Of a stretch of DNA of 64,000 bases, positions 17,240 through 26,596 are shown in pieces (the stretch's first letter is position 1; every line of letters begins with the position of its first letter). This stretch comes from Brevibacterium sp. CS2 (lineage in GTDB: Bacteria; Actinomycetota; Actinomycetes; Actinomycetales; Brevibacteriaceae), in assembly GCF_005280295.1 (NCBI RefSeq), contig NZ_CP040020.1:1302001-1366000 (forward strand), written 5' to 3'. A program made the translations under genes and the position numbers. Below the pieces are notes generated by a model that worked only from the letters and a program-made list of their open reading frames with translations, was not told where the DNA came from and did not search any database.

Positions 17240-18277
17240 TCAGAGGCGGGCGTCGGGGTGGTAGGTGCGGGGCGCCTCGTCCGCGGTATCCGGGTCCGCG
17301 GAGCCGGTGTGGGCGACGATGTCCGGCCCGCCCCGGCCGTCACTGCCCTTCCGACCGGCGTCGCCCTTCCGACCGAAGCCGCGGCCCTTGCGGCCCTTCC
17401 GTCCGCGCTCGGCCTCCTGCTCGTCGACGACCTCGCCGTCGATGACCTCCCCGGCGCGCTTCTTCTTCAGCCGGAGCACGTTCTTGAGCCCGCCGACGAT
17501 GTTCGCATCGCGGCGCGGCGTGCTCACCTGCGGGTCGAGCTCGCGCTCGAAGTTCACCGGGAACGGCCCGAACGCGGTCCGCGCATGGTCGACGACGGTG
17601 TTCGCCATCGTCCGGTTGACCACGGCCCCGACCACCGCGCCGACCCCGAACGGCAGGATCCGCCCGACGAACGAGCCGCTCGCCTTCGCCGCGTACTTCT
17701 TCAACAGCATCTTGCGCATCCGGCGGGTGAGCGAATTCATCATCGACGCCGGCAGCTGCTTGGTGACCATCTGGCCCCAGTTCGCGGTCACCGCGGGTCC
17801 GGTGCCGCTGGCCTGACCGGCGAACTTCTTCACCAGCTCCCGCCCGGACTCCCCGAGCATGAGGCCCATGACGAGCACGTTCGCGCGCTCCGGATCCCGC
17901 ACCGGGAGCCCGTGGAGCTCGGCGACGGCCTGCGCGTAGAGCGCGGAGCCCTCGAGGAACCCGGCGGTCTCGACTGCCGCCACACCCATCGCCGCACCGG
18001 TGCGGATGCCCGGCACCACGGCGGTCGCACCGACCGCGGCCCCGCCGCCGGTGGTGAGGTTGACGTAGTGGCTGCGGACGATCTCGGCGATGTCGGCCGG
18101 AGTCGCCTCCGGGTGCCGACGCCGCAGGCTGCGGAGGTAGGCGAGCACGATCGGGCGCTGCACGCTCAGCAGCCTGCGCACCCCGCCCTCGGCCTTGGGG
18201 TGGAGCGTGCCGTCCTCGTTGACCATCATCCCGGCGGCCCGTCCGAGCCCGGCATTGACCACTGCGTTCTTCACCAT
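17240..18277 (-). CDS. Conserved hypothetical protein with basic Gly/Lys/Arg tail
   Basis: A 345-residue protein. The start is the ATG at 18277, with AGAGGAA before it; a longer frame to 18334 is not supported. The central part contains Gly/Ala-rich hydrophobic stretches (GGGAAVGATAVVPGIRTGAAMGVAA, about 90-115; ILPFGVGAVVGAVVN, about 205-219) that could insert in or lie on a membrane. The C-terminus, after about residue 290, has repeats of GRKG/FGRKGDAGRKG type, strongly basic. I do not recognise a named family; the layout resembles EcsC-like membrane-associated proteins, which is only a hint. It is divergent from the gene at 18458. Confidence 0.65.
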   Translation of the reverse strand: MVKNAVVNAGLGRAAGMMVNEDGTLHPKAEGGVRRLLSVQRPIVLAYLRSLRRRHPEATPADIAEIVRSHYVNLTTGGGAAVGATAVVPGIRTGAAMGVAAVETAGFLEGSALYAQAVAELHGLPVRDPERANVLVMGLMLGESGRELVKKFAGQASGTGPAVTANWGQMVTKQLPASMMNSLTRRMRKMLLKKYAAKASGSFVGRILPFGVGAVVGAVVNRTMANTVVDHARTAFGPFPVNFERELDPQVSTPRRDANIVGGLKNVLRLKKKRAGEVIDGEVVDEQEAERGRKGRKGRGFGRKGDAGRKGSDGRGGPDIVAHTGSADPDTADEAPRTYHPDARL

Positions 18278-18443
18278 GGGAGTTCCTCTCTCGCGCGCTG
18301 CGGGCCCCGTGACCTGCACGGGGGATACCCACAAGCGGCATTGTGAAGTCTGACGCCGGTGCCCAGTCTACGACCGTGCCCGCGCCCCCGCTCCGATCCA
18401 ACTCCCAGCGCCGGCGGGGAATAGCCGTGCGGTGCCCCCGCAC

Positions 18444-18449
18444 TACACT
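18444..18449 (+). promoter_or_regulatory. Candidate -10 box for a leaderless transcript
   Basis: TACACT ends eight bases before the ATG at 18458 and no ribosome-binding site is present between them. Confidence 0.45.
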
Positions 18450-18457
18450 GGACGGCG

Positions 18458-19048
18458 ATGTCCAACCCACCGCGTCACCACAAGCCGCGCATGATGCCCG
18501 ACCTCGAGCACCTCGCGCCCCAGCCCGACCCGGCCGCCCGGGCCGAGGCGGCGCACGCCACCGCCGCGCTCCTCGTCGGCACCCGGGACGGGGAGCGCGA
18601 TGCCGCTGCGACCGCCCGGTTCGTGCAGCTCGCCGACGAGGTCGGGCTCGAGGCCGTCGCCGAGATCTGGTCGACCGCCCCCGCCGTGTCCCTGCCCGGT
18701 GCGCTGTGGCGCCTCTACGCCCTGCGCGACTGGATCCGCCGCTCCCCGCAGCAGGCCGCCGCCTGGTTCGCCGCCGGGCGGGAGGGTCACACCGTCGCCG
18801 AGGTGATCGCCGGGGTGGAGGCACCGCCGGGACCCGATGCGGTCGCCCGCGCCGCCGATGAGATCCTCGCCGGGGCCTTCACCGGCGACTTCGCGATCGC
18901 CCTCGCCCGCGCCTCGGCGTTCGTCGAGGTCGCCGCGCGCGGCCGGGTGCTCACCGGGGACACGGGGACGGGGGCCGAGCAGTTCGAGAACCTCGCCCGC
19001 GACCTCGCCGGCGCGGCCCGCGCCCACCGGATCGGGCGCCTCGGCTGA
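18458..19048 (+). CDS. Conserved hypothetical protein
   Basis: A 196-residue, Ala-rich, mostly helical soluble protein without signal peptide or membrane segment. WSTAPAVSLPGALWRLYALRDWIRR at about 71-95 looks like a family core, followed by VAEVIAGVEAPPGPDAVARAADEIL. I do not recognise a function. It is likely read from a leaderless transcript. The next gene (DUF47) starts 250 bp downstream, too far for tight coupling, though the spacing allows co-transcription with the phosphate uptake pair. Confidence 0.7.
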   Translation: MSNPPRHHKPRMMPDLEHLAPQPDPAARAEAAHATAALLVGTRDGERDAAATARFVQLADEVGLEAVAEIWSTAPAVSLPGALWRLYALRDWIRRSPQQAAAWFAAGREGHTVAEVIAGVEAPPGPDAVARAADEILAGAFTGDFAIALARASAFVEVAARGRVLTGDTGTGAEQFENLARDLAGAARAHRIGRLG

Positions 19049-19298
19049 GCGGGCCCGGCGCGGTCGGCAGCACCGTCGCACTGGTCGACCACGCTCCGTC
19101 GGTCGGACCGCACCTGCGCGCATTGGGTTTCCTCGGCCCGGACTGTATCCTGCTGACGTGGCCCGCAAGGGTCGCACCGGGTGCCGGACCGCTGAAGCCC
19201 CGGGCTCCAACATCAGCCGCTTCGAGCGGCCTACCGCCGAGAGGCGCTCTCGGTCCGGCACCCACCCCTCCCCAGCGCCGCCGAACGAGGAGAACCGC

Positions 19299-19919
19299 GT
19301 GCGATTGCGCCGAGTCCCCCGGGAATCGCAGTTCTACGAGCTGTTCATCGAACTCGCGGAGCACCTCCAGGACGGCAGCCTCGTCCTCGCCGAGCTCTCC
19401 GGCATCCCCGTCGACGAACGCCGTGCGGCCGCCGGGCGGATGCAGGAGATCTGCGATGCCGCCGACGCCTCGGCCGGGGCCGTGCTGCGCCGCCTGCGGG
19501 AGAACTACGTCACCCCGCTCGACCGGGATGATCTGTACCTCCTCTCCGACAGCCTGCGTGTGACGTGCCACGCACTCGACGCTGTCGGCTTCGCGATGAC
19601 GTCCTCGGCGTTCGACGACCTGCCGGTCGGTGCGCTCGAGATGCTCGCGCTGCTCTCCACCCAGGCCGACCAGACCCTGCGGATGACGCAGCGGCTGCGC
19701 GGCAAGACCGACCAGTGGGAGTACGTCGAGAGCATCGACACGCTCTACCACCGGGCGGTCGGCCTCCAGCAGCGGGTGTCCGACGCAGTCCCGGCCTCCC
19801 GCCGCGGGCTCACCTACGCGATGGCCGCGATCCAGCTCTCCGCCGCCTTCGTCCAGGCCTCCCGCTCCTTTAAGGAGATCGCCCGCGTGATCGGGACCAT
19901 CGCGGTCAAGGAGTCCTGA
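19299..19919 (+). CDS. DUF47 family phosphate-transport accessory protein
   Basis: A 206-residue helical PhoU-like protein of family DUF47 (PF01865). It begins after GAGGAGA at a GTG (19299), giving MRLRRVPRESQFYELFIELAEHLQ, typical of the family start. The middle has LRENYVTPLDRDDLYLLSDSL, the strongly conserved stretch of DUF47 proteins. Next to a Pit transporter, such proteins are thought to regulate or assist low-affinity phosphate uptake. The stop is one base from the pit GTG, so the two form an operon. Confidence 0.9.
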   Translation: MRLRRVPRESQFYELFIELAEHLQDGSLVLAELSGIPVDERRAAAGRMQEICDAADASAGAVLRRLRENYVTPLDRDDLYLLSDSLRVTCHALDAVGFAMTSSAFDDLPVGALEMLALLSTQADQTLRMTQRLRGKTDQWEYVESIDTLYHRAVGLQQRVSDAVPASRRGLTYAMAAIQLSAAFVQASRSFKEIARVIGTIAVKES

Positions 19920-19920
19920 G

Positions 19921-20931
19921 GTGGAGCTGCTGTTCGCGGCGGTGATCGTCCTCGTCGTCGCGTTCGCGTTCATGAACGGGTTCCACGACGCCGCGATCAC
20001 CGTCGGCAACGCCGTCGTCCACCGTGCGCTCACCCCCCGGCTCGCGCTCGCCCTCGCCGCGGTCTTCAACTTCATCGGGGCGCTGCTCGGGCAGGGCATC
20101 GCGCAGGTCGTGGCGGAGAACATCATCGAGCTCCCGAGCGACCACCGCGACATCCTCCTCATCGTGTTCGCCGGCGTGCTCGGCGGGCTGCTGTGGAACA
20201 TCGCGACCTACCTCGCCGCCCTCCCGGTGTCCTCGACGCACTGTCTGTTCGGCGGGCTGATCGGTGCCGGGCTGGTGTTCGGGGCGAGCTCCTCCGGGCA
20301 CGAGCTGTTCACCTCGGTGCTCGCGCCCCTCGTCCTCACCCCGCTCGTCGCGTTCGTGCTCGCGATGCTCGCCATGCGGGCGATGGCCGCGTTCGGCGGG
20401 TCGCTCGCCACGAAGCCGCTGTTCCGCCGCAGCCGAATCATATCGAGCGTGCTCGCCGGGGGGCTGTCCCTGGCCCACGGCATCCAGGACGCGCAGAAGT
20501 CCGCGGCGATCATGATGGTCGCCGTGCTCGCCTACACGACCTCCGCACCGGTGGGCCTCGAGGCGTTCTCGATCGACTGGCCGGTCCGGATCACCATCGC
20601 CGTCGCGCTGGCGCTCGGCACCTTGGTGAGCGGCTGGCGGATCGCCCGGACGCTGAGCGTGCGGATGGTCGACCTCGACCCGGTGAAGGCGGCGGTCTCG
20701 GACTTCACCTCGACGACCTTCATGTACATCACCGCCCTGATGCTCCGGGTGCCGGTGTCGATGAGCTTCATCGTCGTCGCCGCGAACCTCGGCACCCAGT
20801 TGGGCGGCCGCCGGGCCTCGGTGCGGATGCGCTACCTCATGCCGGTCGTCGGCTCCTGGCTGCTGAGCCTGCCGGCCGCCGGGCTGCTCGCCGCTCTCCT
20901 CGCCCTCCCACTCCTCGCCCTGCGCGCCTGA
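19921..20931 (+). CDS. pit: Inorganic phosphate transporter, PiT family
   Basis: A 336-residue low-affinity metal-phosphate:H+ symporter. The signature NGFHDAAITVGNAV (residues 19-32) and VSSTHCLFGGLIGAG (about 103-117) are the duplicated PiT motifs, and AHGIQDAQKS is the second half copy. About nine to ten hydrophobic segments are present. The GTG start directly follows the DUF47 stop. The gene converges on pstB, so Pit and Pst operons meet tail to tail with palindromic element C between. Length is short for the family but normal for actinobacterial Pit. Confidence 0.92.
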   Translation: MELLFAAVIVLVVAFAFMNGFHDAAITVGNAVVHRALTPRLALALAAVFNFIGALLGQGIAQVVAENIIELPSDHRDILLIVFAGVLGGLLWNIATYLAALPVSSTHCLFGGLIGAGLVFGASSSGHELFTSVLAPLVLTPLVAFVLAMLAMRAMAAFGGSLATKPLFRRSRIISSVLAGGLSLAHGIQDAQKSAAIMMVAVLAYTTSAPVGLEAFSIDWPVRITIAVALALGTLVSGWRIARTLSVRMVDLDPVKAAVSDFTSTTFMYITALMLRVPVSMSFIVVAANLGTQLGGRRASVRMRYLMPVVGSWLLSLPAAGLLAALLALPLLALRA

Positions 20932-20951
20932 GCACGGGGGCTCCCGGCAGG

Positions 20952-21017
20952 AGTGTGGTGGTTCCGTCCGAGAGTGGTGGTGTTGATGGTGGCATTCTCC
21001 CTCGGAACCACCACACT
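20952..21017. repeat. 66-bp palindromic intergenic element, copy C
   Basis: Begins AGTGTGGTGGTTCCG and ends CGGAACCACCACACT; these arms pair perfectly for 15 bp. Compared with copies D and E, arm positions 2, 8, 10 and 13 are changed on both sides so pairing is kept. It lies 21 bp past the pit stop and 162 bp from the pstB stop, in a convergent gap (20932-21178), where it could terminate transcription from both sides. GCCGAGGTGCG occurs about 20 bp to the right. Confidence 0.9.
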
Positions 21018-21178
21018 TCCCGAGGTGTGCGCGGGGGGCCGAGGTGCGCGCCGGGTGCCGAGGCGTGCGTCGGGATGAATGCGGACTGCCGCGCAGGACT
21101 GTCGTCGGACAGCGCTGCGCGGCAGTCGTGGCGCGTCGGATCCCGGGCGGAGTTCAGTTCCGGGCCACCGGCCTCAGA

Positions 21179-21958
<780 letters not shown>

Positions 21959-21992
21959 GAGATCTCTTCCTGGGATTCAGTCGGACCGCGAC

Positions 21993-23165
21993 TCAGCGGC
22001 CGGTCTTCTTGGGCGCGAAGGCCTGGGCGATGATGCGGGCGATGAGGTTGAGCACCATGACGATGATGATGAGCACGAGGGCCGCGGCCCAGGCGCGCAG
22101 AGCGGAGGGCTCCGCCGCGGCCGGAGCGGTCGGGTTGACGAGCTGGCGGTAGATGTAGACCGGCAGGGCGGTCATCCAGCCGGAGAACACGTTCCAGTTG
22201 ACCGTGGCCGCGAAGCCCGCGGTGACGAGGATCGGAGCGGTCTCACCGGTGACGCGGGCGATCGCCAGGGTGACGCCCGAGGCGATGCCGGACATCGCAG
22301 TGGGGAGCACGACCTTGAGGATCGTGCGCCACTTGCGCACGCCGAGCGCGTAGGAGGCCTCGCGGAGCTCGTTGGGGACGACCCGCAGCATCTCCTCCGT
22401 CGACCGCACGACCACGGGGATCATGAGCACCGACAGTGCGATCGCGGCCGTGAGGCCCATCTTCACCATCTGCAGCTGTGCCGGGCCTTCGCCGATGAAC
22501 GTCGTGATGAACAGCTGCACGGCGGCGAAGGCGAACAGGCCGGCGACGATCGACGGGATGCCCGTCATGACGTCGACGAAGAACGTGATGGCCTTCGAGA
22601 ACCAGCCGCCGCGGGAGTACTCGACGAGGTAGATCGAGGCCATGAGGCCGATCGGCACCGAGATCAGCGTGGCGATCGCGGTGATCGCCACCGAGCCGAT
22701 GAGGCCGTGGAGGAAGCCGCCCATGAGCGGGGCGCCCTCATTCACCGTGGCCTGGTCGGAGGCGCCGGTGACGCCGCCCATGTCGACCCACAGCATGTTC
22801 GGGTTGGCGAGCAGGGTCGGCAGGCCCTGGCCCACGACGGTCCAGATCACCGAGATCAGGGGGAGCAGCGCGACGAGGAACGCGCCCCACACGAGGTTCT
22901 TCCACAGGCCGTCGGTCGCCCGGCGGCGGTTCTCCACGACGAGGGTGACGATGTACATCGCGATGACGTAGAACACGCCGGTGAGGATGACGAAGCCGGG
23001 CCAGTTGAATCCGCCGCTGAGCACCGCGGTGACGACCCCGGCGAGGACGAGCGCCCCGACGAGCACGGCGATCCAGGTCCACGCGGGTTTCTGGCCGGCG
23101 GTGAGCGCGTTCTTCTTCTTGACCTGCGTGCGCGGGTCCGGCGCTGCGGTATCGGTCGTCTTCAT
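21993..23165 (-). CDS. pstA: Phosphate ABC transporter permease PstA
   Basis: A 390-residue permease, longer than E. coli PstA because of an N-terminal region with three extra hydrophobic segments, a pattern common in actinobacteria. The core carries GSVAITAIATLISVPIGLMASIYLVEYSRG, DVMTGIPSIVAGLF and the coupling loop REASYALGVRKWRTILKVVLP. It ends in APKKTGR. The ATG at 23165 shares its A with the pstC TGA (TGATG). Together with PstC it forms the phosphate channel. Confidence 0.94.
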   Translation of the reverse strand: MKTTDTAAPDPRTQVKKKNALTAGQKPAWTWIAVLVGALVLAGVVTAVLSGGFNWPGFVILTGVFYVIAMYIVTLVVENRRRATDGLWKNLVWGAFLVALLPLISVIWTVVGQGLPTLLANPNMLWVDMGGVTGASDQATVNEGAPLMGGFLHGLIGSVAITAIATLISVPIGLMASIYLVEYSRGGWFSKAITFFVDVMTGIPSIVAGLFAFAAVQLFITTFIGEGPAQLQMVKMGLTAAIALSVLMIPVVVRSTEEMLRVVPNELREASYALGVRKWRTILKVVLPTAMSGIASGVTLAIARVTGETAPILVTAGFAATVNWNVFSGWMTALPVYIYRQLVNPTAPAAAEPSALRAWAAALVLIIIVMVLNLIARIIAQAFAPKKTGR

Positions 23166-24136
23166 CAGTTGGCTCCCGAGAATTCCTTGTGGCGGCTCAC
23201 GATCCAGCGGGCGATCATGTTGACCACGAGGGTGATGATGAACAGCATGAGGCCGGCCGCGATGAGCTCGGACTGGCGCATGCCGAAGGCCTCGGGGAAG
23301 TTGAGCGCGATCTCCGAGGGGATCGTCGCGTTGCGGCCCGAGGTGATGAGGCTGAGCGAGAACACGCCGGGCGACAGCACGAGGGTGACGGCCATCGTCT
23401 CGCCGAGAGCGCGGCCGAGCCCGAGCATGACGGAGGAGATGATGCCGGCGCGGGCGAACGGGAAGACGGTCATCCTGATCATCTCCCAGCGGGTCGCGCC
23501 GAGCGCGAGCGCCGCCTCCTCGTGGAGCTTGGGCGTCTGGATGAAGATCTCGCGGCACAGCGAGGTGATGATCGGCAGGATCATCACCGCGAGCACGACG
23601 CCGGAGGTGAGCAGGGTGCGTCCGGTGGTCGAGGGGTCCCCGGCGAAGAACGGGATGAAGCCGAGGTTGTTGTGCAGCCACCCGTAGATCGGCACCATCG
23701 AGGCGGCGAGGAAGGTCATGCCCCAGGCGCCGTACACGACCGAGGGGATCGCGGCGAGGAGGTCGATGACGTAGCCGACCGGAGTGGCGATCTTCCGCGG
23801 CGCGTAGTGCGAGATGTAGAGCGCGATGCCGACGGCCACGGGGGTGGCGAGGATGAGCGCGATGATCGAGGCGAGGACCGTGCCGCCCATGAGGGGCAGC
23901 ACGTACTGGCCGAAGGTGTCGGCGCTCGCGATCGAGTCCTGGTTGGAGAAGACCTGGGGCCAGAGCGCGGGGAGCGACTCGGTGACCAGGAAGATGGCGA
24001 CGAATGCCAGCACCAGGAGGATGATGACGCCGGCGGCGAGCGCGGTGTTGGAGAACACCTTGTCACCGGCGGCCCCGCCGCGGGATCTCTTGAGAGCCGA
24101 ACCCTTCTTCGGCTCTGCAGAAGCTGTTTGAGTCAC
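23165..24136 (-). CDS. pstC: Phosphate ABC transporter permease PstC
   Basis: A 323-residue permease with a 30-residue cytoplasmic lead and six hydrophobic segments. YVIDLLAAIPSVVYGAWGM is the family stretch, and EEAALALGATRWEMIRMTVFP the ATPase-docking loop. It is separated from pstS by 163 bp containing a 17-bp perfect hairpin, and overlaps pstA by one base. The start ATG at 24136 has AGGAAGTC before it. Confidence 0.94.
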   Translation of the reverse strand: MTQTASAEPKKGSALKRSRGGAAGDKVFSNTALAAGVIILLVLAFVAIFLVTESLPALWPQVFSNQDSIASADTFGQYVLPLMGGTVLASIIALILATPVAVGIALYISHYAPRKIATPVGYVIDLLAAIPSVVYGAWGMTFLAASMVPIYGWLHNNLGFIPFFAGDPSTTGRTLLTSGVVLAVMILPIITSLCREIFIQTPKLHEEAALALGATRWEMIRMTVFPFARAGIISSVMLGLGRALGETMAVTLVLSPGVFSLSLITSGRNATIPSEIALNFPEAFGMRQSELIAAGLMLFIITLVVNMIARWIVSRHKEFSGAN

Positions 24137-24224
24137 GATGACTTCCTCGGTTTGCCCCGGTCGGCGCTGATCCGCTCACGGGTGGGTGGAACGACAGGGC
24201 GGCGATCGATGTGCAACCTGCGCA

Positions 24225-24268
24225 ATGCAGCCACCGGGTCAGATGGAGCTGTGACCCGGTGGCTGCAT
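24225..24268 (-). terminator. 17-bp perfect hairpin between pstS and pstC (attenuator)
   Basis: ATGCAGCCACCGGGTCA and its exact complement TGACCCGGTGGCTGCAT flank a 10-base loop. The hairpin is 32 bp past the pstS stop on the minus strand. Hairpins here are known to cut read-through or protect the 3' end so that PstS is made in excess over the membrane subunits; that role is inferred. Confidence 0.8.
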
Positions 24269-24299
24269 CGTCAGTGATCGCCGCAGGTGGTGGACACTA

Positions 24300-25403
24300 T
24301 CAGCCCTGGACGCCGATCGCATCGATGGACTGCATGGCCGCATCGCGGGTGCCGGCGGAGATCGGAGCCGATCCCGCAGCGCCCTCGGCCTCGGACTGGC
24401 CGGCCTCGGAGACGACGTAGGTCGCGAAGGCCTTCGCGAGGTCCGCGGTCTCCTGGTCCTGGTACTGCTTGCAGTAGATGTGGTACGACACGAGGACGAT
24501 CGGGTAGACGCCGCCTTCCTCGGTGTCGCGGTCGAGCTCGACGGAGCCGTCCTCGGCCTGCTCGGCCGACTCGACGGCCTGCGCGGCGGCATCGGCGGAG
24601 TACTCGACGTACTCCTCGCCCACGCCCACGGCCACGGTGCCGAGCTCGCCGACCTGCGAGGCGTCGGCGTAGGTGATGGCACCCTCGGTCGAGTTGGTCA
24701 GCGACACGACGCCGGAGGTCTGCTGGGCGGACTCGGCGGCGATGTCGGAGGGCCAGGCCTCGACGACGTCGTGGGTCCAGGAGTCGGGTGCGGCGGCGGC
24801 GAGGTACTCGGTGAAGTTCTCGGTGGTGCCCGATTCGTCGGCGCGGTGGACGACGGTGATGTCCATGTCGGGGAGCTCGACGCCCTCGTTCTGCGAGGCG
24901 ATGGCCTCGTCGTTCCACTTGCTGATCTCACCGGTGAAGACCTTGGCGATGGTGTCGGCGTCCATCTTCACGGCCTCGGAGACCTCGGGCAGGTTGTAGG
25001 CCACGGCGACGGGGGAGATGTAGGCCGGGACGTGGAAGACGCCCTCGGGGCCGCAGATCGACTCGGCCTGGCTCTTCTCGTCGTCGTCCATCGCGGCGTC
25101 CGAGCCGGCGAAGGAGTACTGGCCGTTGAGGAAGCCCTCGCGGCCCGAGCCGGAGCCCACCGGGTCGTACTGGACGGTGAGGTCGGCGTGCTCGCCCTTG
25201 ACGCCCTCGACCCAGGCGGTCATGGCCGATTCCTGCGAGGAGGCGCCGCCGCCGATGAGGGTGCCGGCGATCGAGCCGCTGTCGCCGCCCTCTCCGCCTT
25301 CACCTCCGCCGTTGGAGCCGCCGTTGGAGCCGCCGCAGGCGGACAGGGTCAGGGCGCCGACGGCGAGGAGAGCCGCAGCAGGAGCAAGTCGCGTGATCTT
25401 CAC
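24300..25403 (-). CDS. pstS: Phosphate-binding lipoprotein PstS
   Basis: A 367-residue periplasmic-type phosphate receptor. The N-terminus MKITRLAPAAALLAVGALTL ends in lipobox LSAC (Cys23), then a Gly/Asn-rich linker. The phosphate-binding loops are seen in GAGASSQESAM-like start of the mature domain (GGGASSQESAM), YDPVGSGSGREGFL and HRADESGTTENFTEYL. The C-terminus has LVSYHIYCKQY. GTG 25403 follows AAAGG. Its promoter region contains a two-unit PHO box, so RegX3 control under phosphate limitation is expected. Confidence 0.95.
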   Translation of the reverse strand: MKITRLAPAAALLAVGALTLSACGGSNGGSNGGGEGGEGGDSGSIAGTLIGGGASSQESAMTAWVEGVKGEHADLTVQYDPVGSGSGREGFLNGQYSFAGSDAAMDDDEKSQAESICGPEGVFHVPAYISPVAVAYNLPEVSEAVKMDADTIAKVFTGEISKWNDEAIASQNEGVELPDMDITVVHRADESGTTENFTEYLAAAAPDSWTHDVVEAWPSDIAAESAQQTSGVVSLTNSTEGAITYADASQVGELGTVAVGVGEEYVEYSADAAAQAVESAEQAEDGSVELDRDTEEGGVYPIVLVSYHIYCKQYQDQETADLAKAFATYVVSEAGQSEAEGAAGSAPISAGTRDAAMQSIDAIGVQG

Positions 25404-25492
25404 GAAGATGCCTTTCGTCGAGGAGCTTCAGACCGGGGCAGCGCCCCGCGTACATCCATACGATAGGAGCGATGCGTGACCGTGAGGCCCTC

Positions 25493-25514
25493 GGAAGGTG
25501 AACGGACGGTAAAC
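25493..25514 (-). promoter_or_regulatory. PHO box upstream of pstS
   Basis: Two adjoining 11-bp direct-repeat units on the minus strand: GTTTACCGTCC, then GTTCACCTTCC. They match the actinobacterial PhoP/RegX3 unit GTTCACC plus four bases. A much weaker third unit (GTTGTGCCCCC) precedes them. The box lies 90 bp before the pstS start; TATCGT about 28 bases after it could be the -10 box. Confidence 0.8.
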
Positions 25515-25621
25515 GGGGGCACAACTCGGCCGCCAAGTGCTGAGGCGTTGATCACAGTCGGTGATCCGCGCCTCGCAGCTCTCATCACTCCCTGATCCGG
25601 GGCCGTGCCCGAGGCGGCCGC

Positions 25622-26596
25622 TCAGGCGTCGATCGGCCGGTACCGCTCGAACTCGACGATCCGGGGAACCGGCCCGGGCCGGACGTATGCGACGAGGATC
25701 TCTCCGGGGTTCATGTACGGGTCCTTGCCCGGCAGCCGCTCGGCGAGCCCGGCCGGGGCGTGCTCGGCGAGCGTGGTGAGCACCGTCGGGAGCACGGGGC
25801 GGTGGGTGCACAGCACCGTCGGCCGGCCCTTCTCGAGGATCTTCTCCAGGGTCTGCGCGGTCTTCTTCGGCTTCGCCGCGTTGGCCTTCTCGCTCAGCGG
25901 CCCGGCCGTCCTGATGCTCTTCCCGGCCGAGGCGGCGTAGGGCTTGAGCGTCGCCACGCAGCGCTTCCACGGGCTCGATACCACGCGCTTGATGCGCCAC
26001 GCGGCGAGCAGGCCGGTGAGCGCCATGGCCTGCCGGGTGCCGAGTGCGAGCAGCGGCCGCACGTGCTCGGTCTCGTGCCATTTGGAGCGGGGGAACGCCT
26101 TGCCGTGGCGCACGATGATGAGCGCCCAGGCGCGCAGCGCGCCGGTCGAGTGCGCGTGCTCGAGCCGGTCGAGCTGCTCGCGGTCGGCGAACCGGGTGAG
26201 CTTGCCGCGGGCCACGCCGGCCGGGAACCACTCCGCGCGGTCGATCTCTTTGGGGTTGTCGGGCCGCGGTCGCTTCTCGCTCTTCACCTCGGCCGCCCAG
26301 TAGCTCACGTGCTTGGTCAGGGACCGGCCCACGGTGTAGCGGGCCGAGGGCATGGGCAGGCCGAGGTGGATCGGGTACCCGGTCTCCTCCGCGACCTCGC
26401 GCACCGCGCACTCCGGCAGCGTCTCGCCCTTGTCGACCTTCCCCTTCGGCCACGACCAGTCGTCGTAGCGGGGCCGGTGGACGAGCAGCACCTCGAGGCC
26501 GCTCGCGCCCTCGCGCCAGCACACGGCGCCGGCAGCGAGCACATCGGCCTGGAGGCGGGCGGACTCCTCGGCGTTGGTGACTGCGCTGGGACTCAT
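25622..26596 (-). CDS. Nudix hydrolase fused to histidine phosphatase (MutT1-like)
   Basis: A 324-residue two-domain enzyme. The N-terminal Nudix domain carries the full box GX5EX7REUXEEXGU at 52-74 (GKVDKGETL, then REVAEETGY). The C-terminal histidine phosphatase domain has IIVRHGKAF at about 161-169 and [11 protein letters not shown]. This is the architecture of mycobacterial MutT1, which hydrolyses 8-oxo-dGTP/GTP and diadenosine polyphosphates. As in mycobacteria it sits beside ppk, overlapping it by four bases (ATGA). A role in nucleotide-pool sanitation or polyphosphate-linked nucleotide metabolism is inferred. Confidence 0.9.
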   Translation of the reverse strand: MSPSAVTNAEESARLQADVLAAGAVCWREGASGLEVLLVHRPRYDDWSWPKGKVDKGETLPECAVREVAEETGYPIHLGLPMPSARYTVGRSLTKHVSYWAAEVKSEKRPRPDNPKEIDRAEWFPAGVARGKLTRFADREQLDRLEHAHSTGALRAWALIIVRHGKAFPRSKWHETEHVRPLLALGTRQAMALTGLLAAWRIKRVVSSPWKRCVATLKPYAASAGKSIRTAGPLSEKANAAKPKKTAQTLEKILEKGRPTVLCTHRPVLPTVLTTLAEHAPAGLAERLPGKDPYMNPGEILVAYVRPGPVPRIVEFERYRPIDA

